This document shows, piece by piece, positions 8,992 through 15,573 of a stretch of DNA of 33,110 nucleotides. Under the pieces are notes generated by a model that ran no database searches, was not told the origin of the DNA, and was given only the letters and a program-made list of their open reading frames with translations. The DNA comes from Halothiobacillus sp. 35-54-62 (GTDB lineage Bacteria; Pseudomonadota; Gammaproteobacteria; Halothiobacillales; Halothiobacillaceae): assembly GCA_002281295.1 (NCBI GenBank), contig NCFS01000034.1:1-33110 (forward strand), in the 5' to 3' direction. A program made the position numbers and the translations under genes. Within the stretch, counting starts at the first letter, position 1. Each line of letters opens with the position of its first letter.

Positions 8992-9099
8992 CACATCTTT
9001 TTTCACGCGGCGACTCTACTTTGAAGAAATTAAGTGGGCAAAGTTTACCGTTATTTTTAGCCACAATCGCGGCCGAACAATAAAGTTTATGTTTTCGTC

Positions 9100-9126
9100 T
9101 TATCGGCACAACGGGTATGAACTTTA
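9100..9126 (-). promoter_or_regulatory. Sigma-28 (FliA) type flagellar promoter for cheV-cheR
   Basis: On the minus strand the sequence reads TAAAGTTC, 11 nt, then GCCGATAA. The enterobacterial sigma-28 consensus is TAAAGTTT-N11-GCCGATAA, so 15 of 16 element positions match with exact spacing. It lies about 110 nt upstream of the cheV start and is correctly oriented. It places cheV-cheR, and perhaps comEC behind them, in the late flagellar class. Confidence 0.85.
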
Positions 9127-9230
9127 ATTATTCGGCGCTTTCGCGCGTTAGGCTGCGCCAGAGCCAAAAATCTCGCCGCATTAATCGCAGAATGCGGCCT
9201 GTGCAAAAAATAAAACACCCAGAATCAATA

Positions 9231-9264
9231 AAAACCCTGCCCGCGTTACACGGCAGGGTTTTTT
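9231..9264. terminator. Bidirectional intrinsic terminator after hydrolase 1
   Basis: CCCTGCC (9235-9241) pairs with GGCAGGG (9252-9258), flanked by an A run on the left and six T on the right, with a 10-nt loop. It lies 45 nt beyond the stop of the leftward hydrolase gene and can act in both directions. Confidence 0.85.
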
Positions 9265-9308
9265 GAATCACGCGGCAAAATTGCGCGACGGATCGGCCTT
9301 AAACCCGC

Positions 9309-10382
9309 TTAGAAGTTAGCCTGCTGCGCTTCTAGGTAGGCAATGCTTGTCCATTTGCCGACGCTGTCCTCGTAGTCGGGCGTGTTTTGGGCATATTCCT
9401 GCATAAAGGGCAGCGCTTTCACCAACGCGATGGCTTCACTCATGCTTTTATCGGCCGCTTGGGCGGCATTGGCGGTGTTGTAAATGGCTTCAAACAGGCC
9501 GATTTCTTCATCCAGAATATGCGGCGCCGGGTCGCCATGGCAGGGGTAAAAAGTTTTTCCCGGCAGGGTTGCTTTCATTTTTTTCAATGCGGCAATCCCA
9601 TGAATGAAACTGCCTTCATCATCGTTCATCCCCGCCATGCGATGATCCATGATGACATCACCCACATGGACGATGGGGGTACCGACAATCTCCAGCACCA
9701 AATCATACGGCGTATGGCATTGGCCAAAATGATGAATATTGATTTTGGTACCGCCAAATTCAAGCACATCGCCCCCTTTGACATAATGATTCGGGGCGAC
9801 AATCCTTGTGCCTGCGGTGGCATTGTTCGTCATTTTCAGAGCCATCGAGATCCACTCTTCACCCAGTACGGCGTTAATGGCTTCGGCGGTTTCCTTCATC
9901 GAGTAAATCGGAATGCCGGGATAGGCTTCGGCGAAGGCTTGGTTGCCCATCCAATGATCGCCGTGGTAGTGGGTGTTAATCACGGCAATCACCGGTTTAT
10001 CTGTCACCGTTTTGATCATGCGAATCGCCATTTGGCCGATTTGCACCGAGGCACTGGGATCAATGGCAACCACGCCCTTGTCCGTTACCACAAACATAAT
10101 GCTGGTGAAAAACCCCTGATTCGCGGGGGTCGGAAATTTATCGTGCGCGTGAATGGTATACACCCCTTCGGCAAGCTGAGTGGGCTTGACATCGGGCACC
10201 ATCGGCCCCATCACGGCGTTCGCGGCGGTACCGGCAAAGGCGGCCTGCGCTAAAAACTCTGGCGTCATCAGCGATACGGCGGTAATGCCGAGCAACCGCT
10301 TCATTAAATCACGGCGCACTTTATCCTGAAGAGGTTCAGCGGTTTTTTCCCCTGCGCGCAGGGGGGCTTTATGGTTATTCAT
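9309..10382 (-). CDS. Periplasmic metallo-beta-lactamase-fold hydrolase 1 (SoxH-like), Tat-exported
   Basis: This 357-residue zinc hydrolase of the metallo-beta-lactamase fold has ligand motifs THYHGDH (residues 137-143), QCHTPYD (H223), VGD (D242) and PCHGDP (H282). The N-terminus carries a twin-arginine motif (VRRDLMKRLL, R23/R24), a hydrophobic stretch and AAFA near 50, predicting folded export through Tat. Its place beside soxAX and its motifs suggest the SoxH or quinoprotein-relay metallohydrolase group; the substrate is unknown. ATG 10382 has GAGGAG ten bases upstream and is preferred over a TTG 27 nt earlier. It is a close paralogue of the gene at 10595, with its own sigma-54-type promoter. 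Confidence 0.85.
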   Translation of the reverse strand: MNNHKAPLRAGEKTAEPLQDKVRRDLMKRLLGITAVSLMTPEFLAQAAFAGTAANAVMGPMVPDVKPTQLAEGVYTIHAHDKFPTPANQGFFTSIMFVVTDKGVVAIDPSASVQIGQMAIRMIKTVTDKPVIAVINTHYHGDHWMGNQAFAEAYPGIPIYSMKETAEAINAVLGEEWISMALKMTNNATAGTRIVAPNHYVKGGDVLEFGGTKINIHHFGQCHTPYDLVLEIVGTPIVHVGDVIMDHRMAGMNDDEGSFIHGIAALKKMKATLPGKTFYPCHGDPAPHILDEEIGLFEAIYNTANAAQAADKSMSEAIALVKALPFMQEYAQNTPDYEDSVGKWTSIAYLEAQQANF

Positions 10383-10472
10383 GGCGACTTGGCTCCTCGT
10401 TGCACCCAACGGATCGACCCCTTAAGCACAGGTGTTTTCCGTTTAGGTTAGTTTTATTGGCCTTTTATGACA

Positions 10473-10487
10473 GCAATAAACATGCCA
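10473..10487 (-). promoter_or_regulatory. Sigma-54 -24/-12 promoter of hydrolase 1
   Basis: The minus strand reads TGGCATG-TTTA-TTGC followed by T. This differs from the consensus TGGCACG-N4-TTGC(A/T) at one position and has the exact 12-nt GG-to-GC step. The predicted start is near 10462, giving a leader of about 80 nt to ATG 10382. Its -24 box overlaps the end of the inverted repeat at 10483-10516. Confidence 0.82.
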
Positions 10488-10516
10488 CGATAGGTTTTTA
10501 GAAACCTATCGTGGCA
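10483..10516. terminator. 15-bp perfect stem-loop between the two hydrolase genes (probable terminator)
   Basis: TGCCACGATAGGTTT (10483-10497) and AAACCTATCGTGGCA (10502-10516) are perfect reverse complements around a 4-nt loop. It lies about 80 nt beyond the stop of the leftward hydrolase 2 gene. The minus-strand tail TGTTTATTG is only moderately T-rich, so it may be a terminator or a transcript-protecting hairpin. The last five bases of its leftward arm are also the start of the -24 box of hydrolase 1. Confidence 0.7.
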
Positions 10517-10594
10517 ACCAGTGACCCTTAAAAAAACGCACCGCCCCGGGCATTTACCGCCATAGGGGCAGGCGATGCCCGCGCAATTCAGGCG

Positions 10595-11662
10595 CTAAAA
10601 GTTGGCTTGCTGCGCTTCTAAATACGCGATGGAGGTCCAGTGCCCCACACTGTTTTCATAGTCCGGCGTGGTGTTTGCGTAGGCCTGCATAAAGGGCAGT
10701 GCTTTAACCATGCGGGTGGCTTCCTCCATGCTTTTATTGGCGGCCTGCGCGGTGTTTGCTGTGTTGTAAACCGCTTCAAATAGGGCGATTTCTTCATCCA
10801 GCAGGTTATTGCCGGGGTTGCCATGACCGGGGATAAAAAACTTGGTTGGCATCACCTCCTTAATTTTGTGCAACACTTTTAAGCCGTTGATAAAGCTCCC
10901 TTCGCCATCGCCCATGCCCGCGAGGCGGTGATCCATCATCACATCGCCCACATGCACAATCCCTTTGGGATCATTAACCACCTCCACCACCAAATCATAG
11001 GGCGTGTGGCATTGTCCGAAATGGTAAATTTTAAGCGTTACATTATCGAAATCGAGCGTATCGCCGCCTTTAACAAAGGCGTTGGGCGGAACAATCTGCG
11101 TGCCTTCGGTTGCGTTATCGGTGGTGCGCAGCAGCATTTTAATCCACTCCTCACCCAACACATGTTGCACCGCTTCGGCAGTTTCTTTCATGGAGTACAT
11201 CGGGATGCCGGGGAACGCCTCTTGGAATGCCTGATTCCCCATCCAGTGATCGCCGTGGTAATGGGTGTTGATAACGGCAATCACCGGTTTATTGGTGACA
11301 GTTTTAATCATGCGAATCGCCATCCGCCCAATTTGAATAGAGGCGCTAGGGTCGAGCACGATGACGCCCTTATTCGACACAATGAACATGATATTGGTGA
11401 AAAAGCCGAAATTCTGCGGGCTGGGAAATTTATCGTGCGCCTTGATGAGGTACACGTTATCGCTCATTTGGGTAGGTTTTACATCGGGCACCGGTGGCCC
11501 CATCAGTTTTTTGGCCGCCGTATCCGCCAACGCGGCTTGAGTTAAAAACTCGGGCGTCATAAGCGATACGGCGGTAATGCCGAGCAGGCGTTTCATTAAG
11601 TCGCGGCGGACTTTATCTTGTACCGTGTGGGCTGGATTAGGCTGATTGGAATGGGATGGCAT
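10595..11662 (-). CDS. Periplasmic metallo-beta-lactamase-fold hydrolase 2 (SoxH-like), Tat-exported
   Basis: This 355-residue paralogue of the gene at 9309 has the same zinc-ligand set: THYHGDH (residues 133-139), GQCHTPYD, HVGDV and PGHGNP. Residues 15-40, covering the twin-arginine signal (R19/R20), are identical to residues 19-44 of the other copy. The C-terminus is also almost the same (WTSIAYLEAQQANF in both). The middle differs more, for example at the second-sphere residues after the D ligand. The ATG has AAGAGGAAG upstream. It lies directly behind the sigma-54 activator gene but has its own -24/-12 element, so it probably forms a separate unit. The substrate is unknown; a sulfur metabolite is an inference from location. 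Confidence 0.85.
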   Translation of the reverse strand: MPSHSNQPNPAHTVQDKVRRDLMKRLLGITAVSLMTPEFLTQAALADTAAKKLMGPPVPDVKPTQMSDNVYLIKAHDKFPSPQNFGFFTNIMFIVSNKGVIVLDPSASIQIGRMAIRMIKTVTNKPVIAVINTHYHGDHWMGNQAFQEAFPGIPMYSMKETAEAVQHVLGEEWIKMLLRTTDNATEGTQIVPPNAFVKGGDTLDFDNVTLKIYHFGQCHTPYDLVVEVVNDPKGIVHVGDVMMDHRLAGMGDGEGSFINGLKVLHKIKEVMPTKFFIPGHGNPGNNLLDEEIALFEAVYNTANTAQAANKSMEEATRMVKALPFMQAYANTTPDYENSVGHWTSIAYLEAQQANF

Positions 11663-11723
11663 GGCAGGGCTTCCTCTTAAGATGAATCAGACGCGTCAAG
11701 TGCGCGGCCTAATCCTCTTTTCA

Positions 11724-11738
11724 GCAAATAACATGCCA
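11724..11738 (-). promoter_or_regulatory. Sigma-54 -24/-12 promoter of hydrolase 2
   Basis: The minus strand reads TGGCATG-TTAT-TTGC followed by T, with exact 12-nt GG-to-GC spacing. The predicted start near 11713 gives a leader of about 50 nt to ATG 11662. The element lies 29 nt beyond the stop of the activator gene, so any upstream activator site would fall inside that gene's 3' end. A small inverted repeat, GCTAC-TTA-GTAGC, spans 11740-11752 just upstream. Confidence 0.82.
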
Positions 11739-11766
11739 TGCTACTTAGTAGCTATAAAAATCAGAA

Positions 11767-13182
11767 TCAAACCTCTTTGAGCTTACGCCACAGCGTGCTG
11801 GGGTCTATACCCAACTGGCGCGCGGCATGGGTGCGATTCCCGCCGCAGGCCTTGAGCACATGCAAAATCCACGCGTGTTCCACCTCATCTAATCGCGCAT
11901 TTAAGGGCCAAGGAAACCCGTGTATTGCTTCGGTGGCAATCAATTGAGACCCCGCATTTCGAGCCGGCACGCTAATTTCCAGCGGTAAATCAGCCAATTC
12001 CACCCGCTCACCTTGAGAGACAATCAAGCCCCGCTGAATCACATTATCCAGCTCACGCAAATTGCCCGGCCACGGATAACACCGCACGGCTTCAAGCACA
12101 CCAGGACCGCAGGGTTTAACCGGCAAATTCAGCTGGCTGCAGGCGCGCAGCAGCGTTTGTGCCGCAATTTGCGGAATATCATCCACCCGCGCCCGCAAGG
12201 GCGGAATTTCCACCGGGAAGACATTGATTCGGTAGTACAAATCTTCACGAAACTGCCCGAGGTTAACCAAATCAAGCAACGGCTTGTTACTGGCGAAAAT
12301 CAACCGCACATCCACATTAATGGGCTGATTGCCCCCCACGCGCAAAAATCGCTTTTCTTGAATAAACTGCAATAAACGCACTTGTAAATCCATCGGCGCG
12401 CTGTTGATTTCATCTAAAAATAACGTGCCGCCATCGGCCACTTCAAGTAAGCCGACCCGCCGCGCATTGGCACCGGTAAACGCGCCTTTTTCATGCCCGA
12501 ATAATTCACTCTCAAGCAGGCTTGGGGTGAGTGCGCCGCAATTAATGGTTAAAAATGTGCGCGCAGCACGTTGACTTTGCAGGTGAATATAGCGCGCCAG
12601 CACCGATTTACCCGTGCCCGTCTCCCCTGCAATCAGCACGGGCAAAGGCGTGGGCGCCACTTTATGAATCAGTTGCAAGGCATGGCGCATCGCTTGGCTC
12701 TGCGCCACCGGTTGCAGGGTAAGATCAAACCCATCCTGCTCGGCCTTAAAATTGAGCCAATGCACCCGCTGGCTATGCTCTGCCCGGCGCAACGCCTGCT
12801 CAAGCAAATGGGCAAGCTGATCATCGCTATCGCTAAGCAATAAAACATCCGATACCCCCGCGTGATACACCTGACGCACAACCGCCGCATCGGGCGCGCC
12901 CAAAAACATAACCCCAAGCAAATCAGCCGCTTTCGACCGACACCCTGCCCATAACGCCAGCGCAGGGGCAGGATCGCTTGCTGCCACCATCAGTAAAAGC
13001 CCGTGTGGCTGATTTGCTAAGCGAAACAAGGCCGATTGAGCATCCAAAACGAGCTCCCATTCAACCGTGATGGCGGCTGCGGCCAATATGCCTGTGATTT
13101 TTTGCGCCATCGCTTGCTCGGCCTGTGGCGCAAAAATCAAGAGACGAGCCGGCACGGCCTCAACGGAGCGGGAATCTGTCAT
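11767..13182 (-). CDS. Sigma-54-dependent transcriptional activator with degenerate receiver-like N-terminus
   Basis: The 471-residue protein is a bacterial enhancer-binding protein. Its AAA+ domain has Walker A GETGTGKS (186-193), the sigma-54 contact loop GAFTGA (233-238), Walker B GTLFLDE (252-258) and the arginine-finger segment FREDLYYR (311-318). A Fis-type HTH closes the protein (NRTHAARQLGIDPSTLWRKL, 449-468). Residues 10-135 have the alternating pattern of a receiver domain, but the phospho-acceptor region reads GLLLMVAASDPAP with no clear DD pair or acceptor, so control by a kinase is doubtful. It is the only such activator here, divergent from soxA-1, and surrounded by sigma-54-type promoters. 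No strong Shine-Dalgarno sequence is visible. Confidence 0.94.
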   Translation of the reverse strand: MTDSRSVEAVPARLLIFAPQAEQAMAQKITGILAAAAITVEWELVLDAQSALFRLANQPHGLLLMVAASDPAPALALWAGCRSKAADLLGVMFLGAPDAAVVRQVYHAGVSDVLLLSDSDDQLAHLLEQALRRAEHSQRVHWLNFKAEQDGFDLTLQPVAQSQAMRHALQLIHKVAPTPLPVLIAGETGTGKSVLARYIHLQSQRAARTFLTINCGALTPSLLESELFGHEKGAFTGANARRVGLLEVADGGTLFLDEINSAPMDLQVRLLQFIQEKRFLRVGGNQPINVDVRLIFASNKPLLDLVNLGQFREDLYYRINVFPVEIPPLRARVDDIPQIAAQTLLRACSQLNLPVKPCGPGVLEAVRCYPWPGNLRELDNVIQRGLIVSQGERVELADLPLEISVPARNAGSQLIATEAIHGFPWPLNARLDEVEHAWILHVLKACGGNRTHAARQLGIDPSTLWRKLKEV

Positions 13183-13320
13183 AAAGGGAGTACAACGCCA
13201 TTCGATATGTTTTTAACGATATTTCGAGTGCAAATATACGCCAAACCCTGCGCATTCGCCAAACGCAACGGCTGATTCAAAGGTCGCTCACACAGAAACC
13301 CACGCAATCAAACACTGCCT

Positions 13321-13359
13321 GCTCGGGTATTTCGCAAGACTATTGCGTTTTACCCGAGC
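13321..13359. promoter_or_regulatory. Symmetric inverted repeat, candidate activator site upstream of soxA-1
   Basis: GCTCGGGTA (13321-13329) pairs with TACCCGAGC (13351-13359), and CGCAA (13333-13337) pairs with TTGCG (13343-13347). Both pairs share the same centre at 13340. The centre is about 120 bp upstream of the start predicted from the -24/-12 element, within the usual distance for enhancer-binding proteins. A short T run follows the right arm, so a terminator cannot be excluded, though nothing upstream is transcribed rightward. Confidence 0.6.
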
Positions 13360-13435
13360 GCTTTTTCATTCCCCACCGCGCTCGCACTCGATTAAGAACC
13401 GCAGCAGACTTGATTGGCAGAACATCTATTAGTCA

Positions 13436-13450
13436 TGGCACTTATATTGC
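13436..13450 (+). promoter_or_regulatory. Sigma-54 -24/-12 promoter of soxAX-1
   Basis: The sequence TGGCACT-TATA-TTGC, followed by T, matches the -24/-12 consensus except for the seventh base and has exact 12-nt GG-to-GC spacing. The predicted start near 13461 gives a leader of about 67 nt to the soxA-1 ATG. Confidence 0.85.
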
Positions 13451-13527
13451 TTTTCATCTAATTGCGCACCGGCAGCATGGCCTGCCACCGCATTCCACTC
13501 GCCTAAGTCACCAAGGAGAAGGCATAA

Positions 13528-14418
13528 ATGATGAGAAGCAAAACAAAAATTGCCGCCGCATGCGGGTTTACTTTGCTGGCGGCCGCCCTGCCAGTCTGCC
13601 TAGCCGCCAACCCCGCAGCCAACCCCGTTAATCAGGGGAATGATGACTACGTCGAATATCAAAATAATGTCGATGCCTCATTGGCCGATGGCGCTAACCC
13701 CGGCGCATTTACAGTCGATGATGGCAAGGCTTTATTTCTCAAGCCACGTGGGCCAAAGCATAAAGATTTATCCACTTGCGATTTTGGCTTAGGACCGGGC
13801 GTGCTAAAAGGCGCGTATGCCCAACTGCCGCGCTACTTTAAAGATACCGGGCGAGTGCAAGGGCTAGAAGGCCGGTTAATGACCTGCATGACAACCATTC
13901 AAGGCTACCCTGAGGCCGACATCAAGAGTAAATTCATGATGCCCGAGTACAAAACATCAGATGAAGGCGACAGCAGCGGCTCAGACCTTGCCACACTGGC
14001 CACCTACATCGCCGCGCAATCCAACGGCCTAACATTCGATACCCAAATCAACAACCCGCAGATGGAAAAAGCCTATCACCTCGGTGAATATATGTTCTTC
14101 CACCGCTGGGGTGAAATGGATTTGAATTGCGCCACTTGCCACGGCTACAACGATCGCACGGTGCGCGGCGTGCCTTTACCCAATTTGCTTGATACCCACA
14201 CCGCAGGCATGGTCATGACGGCCTTCCCCGCCTATGTCATCAAAGACGGAACCATGCGCACCCAGTGGTGGCGCAATGAGCGTTGCGTCATGGCCATGCG
14301 CCTGCCTTGGCTGAAAATCGACTCCGATCTGGATAACGCGCTCACCACGTTCATGCGCGTACAAGCATCAAAAAGCGATGTAAAAATTAATATCCCCGGC
14401 TCAAAAGCCCGCGCCTAA
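13528..14418 (+). CDS. soxA: SoxA, thiosulfate-oxidising c-type cytochrome subunit (copy 1)
   Basis: SoxAX is the periplasmic cytochrome that joins thiosulfate sulfur to the SoxY carrier cysteine. This 296-residue copy has a Sec signal (LLAAALPVCLAA, cut near 27). C84 in CDFGLGPG and C120 in RLMTCM form the disulfide that replaces the first heme in mono-heme SoxA proteins. There is a single heme motif CATCH (201-205), and the active-site cysteine C253 in RNERC, which carries the persulfide in characterised SoxA. The family stretch GAYAQLPRYFKDTGRV is present. It starts behind AAGGAGAAGG, is driven by a -24/-12 element, and is followed 13 nt later by soxX. SoxYZ, SoxB and SoxCD are not in the window. 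Confidence 0.93.
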   Translation: MMRSKTKIAAACGFTLLAAALPVCLAANPAANPVNQGNDDYVEYQNNVDASLADGANPGAFTVDDGKALFLKPRGPKHKDLSTCDFGLGPGVLKGAYAQLPRYFKDTGRVQGLEGRLMTCMTTIQGYPEADIKSKFMMPEYKTSDEGDSSGSDLATLATYIAAQSNGLTFDTQINNPQMEKAYHLGEYMFFHRWGEMDLNCATCHGYNDRTVRGVPLPNLLDTHTAGMVMTAFPAYVIKDGTMRTQWWRNERCVMAMRLPWLKIDSDLDNALTTFMRVQASKSDVKINIPGSKARA

Positions 14419-14431
14419 GGAACCAAACCGC

Positions 14432-15124
14432 ATGAAAATTAAAAGCAAAACACTGCACGCACGCAACACAGCACTGTTTTTAAGCCTAATTTGTGGTGCC
14501 GCTCATGCGGCGCAGCCCGGGCCTGCCAGCTGGGCCGATGCCAACAAAAACATGGATTACGACACCTTTATGCAAGCGGCCAAATCCAGCTTTCCCTATG
14601 CCACACCCGATGAATACAAAAGCCGGGTCGAAAATGATTTCACGCTCAAAACCTGCAATGCCACGATGGATCAACCCAATGCCGCGCAAGCAGCCGAGAT
14701 TATCAAATTCGAGCAAGCGCGCATTCAATACCCCAAAGAGGGTAAGTTAGCGGGCGATTGGCAACAGGGCGAAAAATGGGCCAAAGGTACCACCGGCGGG
14801 CGTATTGGCTTTGCCGATGCCGATAACCCCAACTTGCCCAGTGGCTCGAACTGCTTTGCCTGCCATGTGATGATCCCAGGCTTTCCCGGTGGCAACATGG
14901 GGCCAAGCTTAATTGGCTATGGCAAGCGGGGGCAAAGCCCAGCGATTTTGAAATACACCTACGATCATGTGTATGACTCAAAATCACTTGTGCCCTGCAC
15001 CATCATGCCGCGCTATGGCGGACAAGGGCACTTACTCACCGCCGAGCAAGTGGCTGATATTGTGGCGCTGCTCACCGACCCACAATCGCCAGTTAATCAA
15101 CCCGAAAAAACCGCCGCCCAATAA
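14432..15124 (+). CDS. soxX: SoxX, mono-heme cytochrome subunit of SoxAX (copy 1)
   Basis: This 230-residue secreted protein has a signal peptide ending near AAHA (26). It has one c-type heme site, CFACH (141-145), within SGSNCFACHVMIPGFPGG, then MGPSLIGYGKRGQSP, YTYDHVYDS and the distal-ligand segment CTIMPRYGGQGHLLT with M192. The C-terminus has DIVALLTDPQSPVN. These are the SoxX hallmarks. C75 and C189 may form a disulfide. The N-terminal extension of about 100 residues before the heme makes it longer than the short SoxX type. It ends at a strong intrinsic terminator and converges on the second soxX. Confidence 0.93.
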   Translation: MKIKSKTLHARNTALFLSLICGAAHAAQPGPASWADANKNMDYDTFMQAAKSSFPYATPDEYKSRVENDFTLKTCNATMDQPNAAQAAEIIKFEQARIQYPKEGKLAGDWQQGEKWAKGTTGGRIGFADADNPNLPSGSNCFACHVMIPGFPGGNMGPSLIGYGKRGQSPAILKYTYDHVYDSKSLVPCTIMPRYGGQGHLLTAEQVADIVALLTDPQSPVNQPEKTAAQ

Positions 15125-15143
15125 GCGCGCTACGGCGAAACCC

Positions 15144-15172
15144 AAAAACCGTGGCAGGCCACGGTTTTTTTT
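15144..15172 (+). terminator. Intrinsic terminator of soxAX-1
   Basis: CCGTGG (15149-15154) pairs with CCACGG (15159-15164), flanked by an A run and followed by eight T. It lies about 20 nt beyond the soxX-1 stop. It could also act leftward because five A precede the stem. Confidence 0.9.
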
Positions 15173-15190
15173 GGATTCCAAAACTCAGGC

Positions 15191-15218
15191 AAAAAAAAGC
15201 CAACCGAAACCGGTTGGC
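15191..15218 (-). terminator. Leftward intrinsic terminator with no gene assigned upstream
   Basis: On the minus strand GCCAACCG-GTTT-CGGTTGGC is followed by eight T (15198-15191). The rightward side has AAAAC and no T run, so it works only leftward. SoxX-2 already has its own terminator 330 nt earlier, so this one implies a separate leftward transcript. Confidence 0.85.
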
Positions 15219-15361
15219 AAAACAAGAAGAAATCACGGAGATCAACTTCTTGGGGGGCTCAGTGCTTGCGCCACGAATGCAGCGCAAAAAATTGGGCAAT
15301 TCCTTATGCAAAATCACGCCAGTGCAATCCTGTTTTGGCGTCCCTTTGGTGGTTAGAGTGC
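15191..15361 (-). ncRNA. Predicted sigma-54-dependent small RNA, about 170 nt
   Basis: A leftward -24/-12 element at 15372-15386 predicts a start near 15361, and a strong leftward terminator ends at 15191. The minus strand between them has no ATG. Two more stems are visible: ACGCCA/TGGCGT (plus positions 15316-15321 and 15336-15341) and TTGCGC/GCGCAA (15266-15271 and 15282-15287). With the terminator this gives a three-stem RNA. It is a prediction from sequence signals; no known RNA family was recognised, and the targets are unknown. Confidence 0.55.
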
Positions 15362-15371
15362 GGGTTATAAT

Positions 15372-15386
15372 GCAAACGCCATGCCA
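15372..15386 (-). promoter_or_regulatory. Sigma-54 -24/-12 promoter in the soxX-soxX spacer
   Basis: The minus strand reads CTGGCATG-GCGT-TTGCA, matching TGGCA(C/T)G-N4-TTGC(A/T) with exact spacing and a pyrimidine before TGGCA. This is the best consensus fit of the five elements in the region. No protein gene lies behind it; the nearest leftward signal is the terminator at 15191-15218. Confidence 0.78.
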
Positions 15387-15523
15387 GTTATGTTTTTCAA
15401 ACTATAGCGTCTATTTGCGGGGATGCAAAGCACATTCATCACCCAAAAACCCCAAACAGATGGCAGAACACCCTTGCTTTTTGCCATAGCCTTGCAAATC
15501 AAAATAACCCCCAGCCACACCCA

Positions 15524-15549
15524 TAAAAAAACCGGCCTCTGGGCCGGTT
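15524..15549 (-). terminator. Intrinsic terminator of soxAX-2
   Basis: AACCGGCC (15530-15537) pairs with GGCCGGTT (15542-15549) around a 4-nt loop. On the minus strand it is followed by a run of T (from 15531 down to 15525). It lies about 25 nt beyond the soxX-2 stop. Confidence 0.9.
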
Positions 15550-15573
15550 AGGGGTATCTCGCCTAAAAATCGA

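Larger units (their letters stand above)
9007..9308. other. Intergenic region between cheV and hydrolase 1, no gene seen
   Basis: It holds the sigma-28-like promoter (9100-9126), a bidirectional terminator (9231-9264), and between them two further inverted repeats. GGCGC (9134-9138) pairs with GCGCC (9155-9159). GCCGCATT (9175-9182) pairs with AATGCGGC (9191-9198). The second is followed on the minus strand by GAGATTTTTGG and could be a backup leftward terminator. No convincing open reading frame is present. Confidence 0.6.
13183..13527. other. Divergent control region between the sigma-54 activator and soxA-1
   Basis: No gene is seen. It contains a large inverted repeat (13321-13359), a -24/-12 element (13436-13450) and the AAGGAG ribosome site of soxA-1. 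On the minus strand a weak sigma-70-like pair (TTGCAC, then ACATAT about 17 nt on) near 13215-13250 could drive the activator gene, but the match is poor. Confidence 0.6.
15125..15573. other. Spacer between the two convergent soxX genes
   Basis: No protein gene is seen. From left to right it holds a rightward terminator for soxX-1 (15144-15172), a leftward-only terminator (15191-15218), a stretch without ATG on the minus strand, a leftward -24/-12 element (15372-15386), a stretch of about 140 nt with nothing recognised, and the terminator of soxX-2 (15524-15549). Confidence 0.75.

Noticed and set aside
9081-9088. TAAAGTTT on the plus strand beside the sigma-28 promoter
   Set aside because: No GCCGATAA-like -10 element follows at the right distance on that strand; the real promoter is on the minus strand.
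9387-10253. Long rightward open frame opposite hydrolase 1
   Set aside because: It is the antisense shadow of a gene with clear zinc-hydrolase motifs, and its translation is His/Gly/Asn-rich with no family features.
15093-15317. Leftward 74-codon open frame crossing the soxX-1 3' end
   Set aside because: It runs through the predicted leftward terminator and into soxX-1 antisense, has no ribosome site and no recognisable protein features.
15366-15371. Perfect TATAAT hexamer on the plus strand in the soxX-soxX spacer
   Set aside because: No acceptable -35 element at 16-18 nt upstream (CCTTTG region), and no rightward gene or terminator fits a transcript from it.
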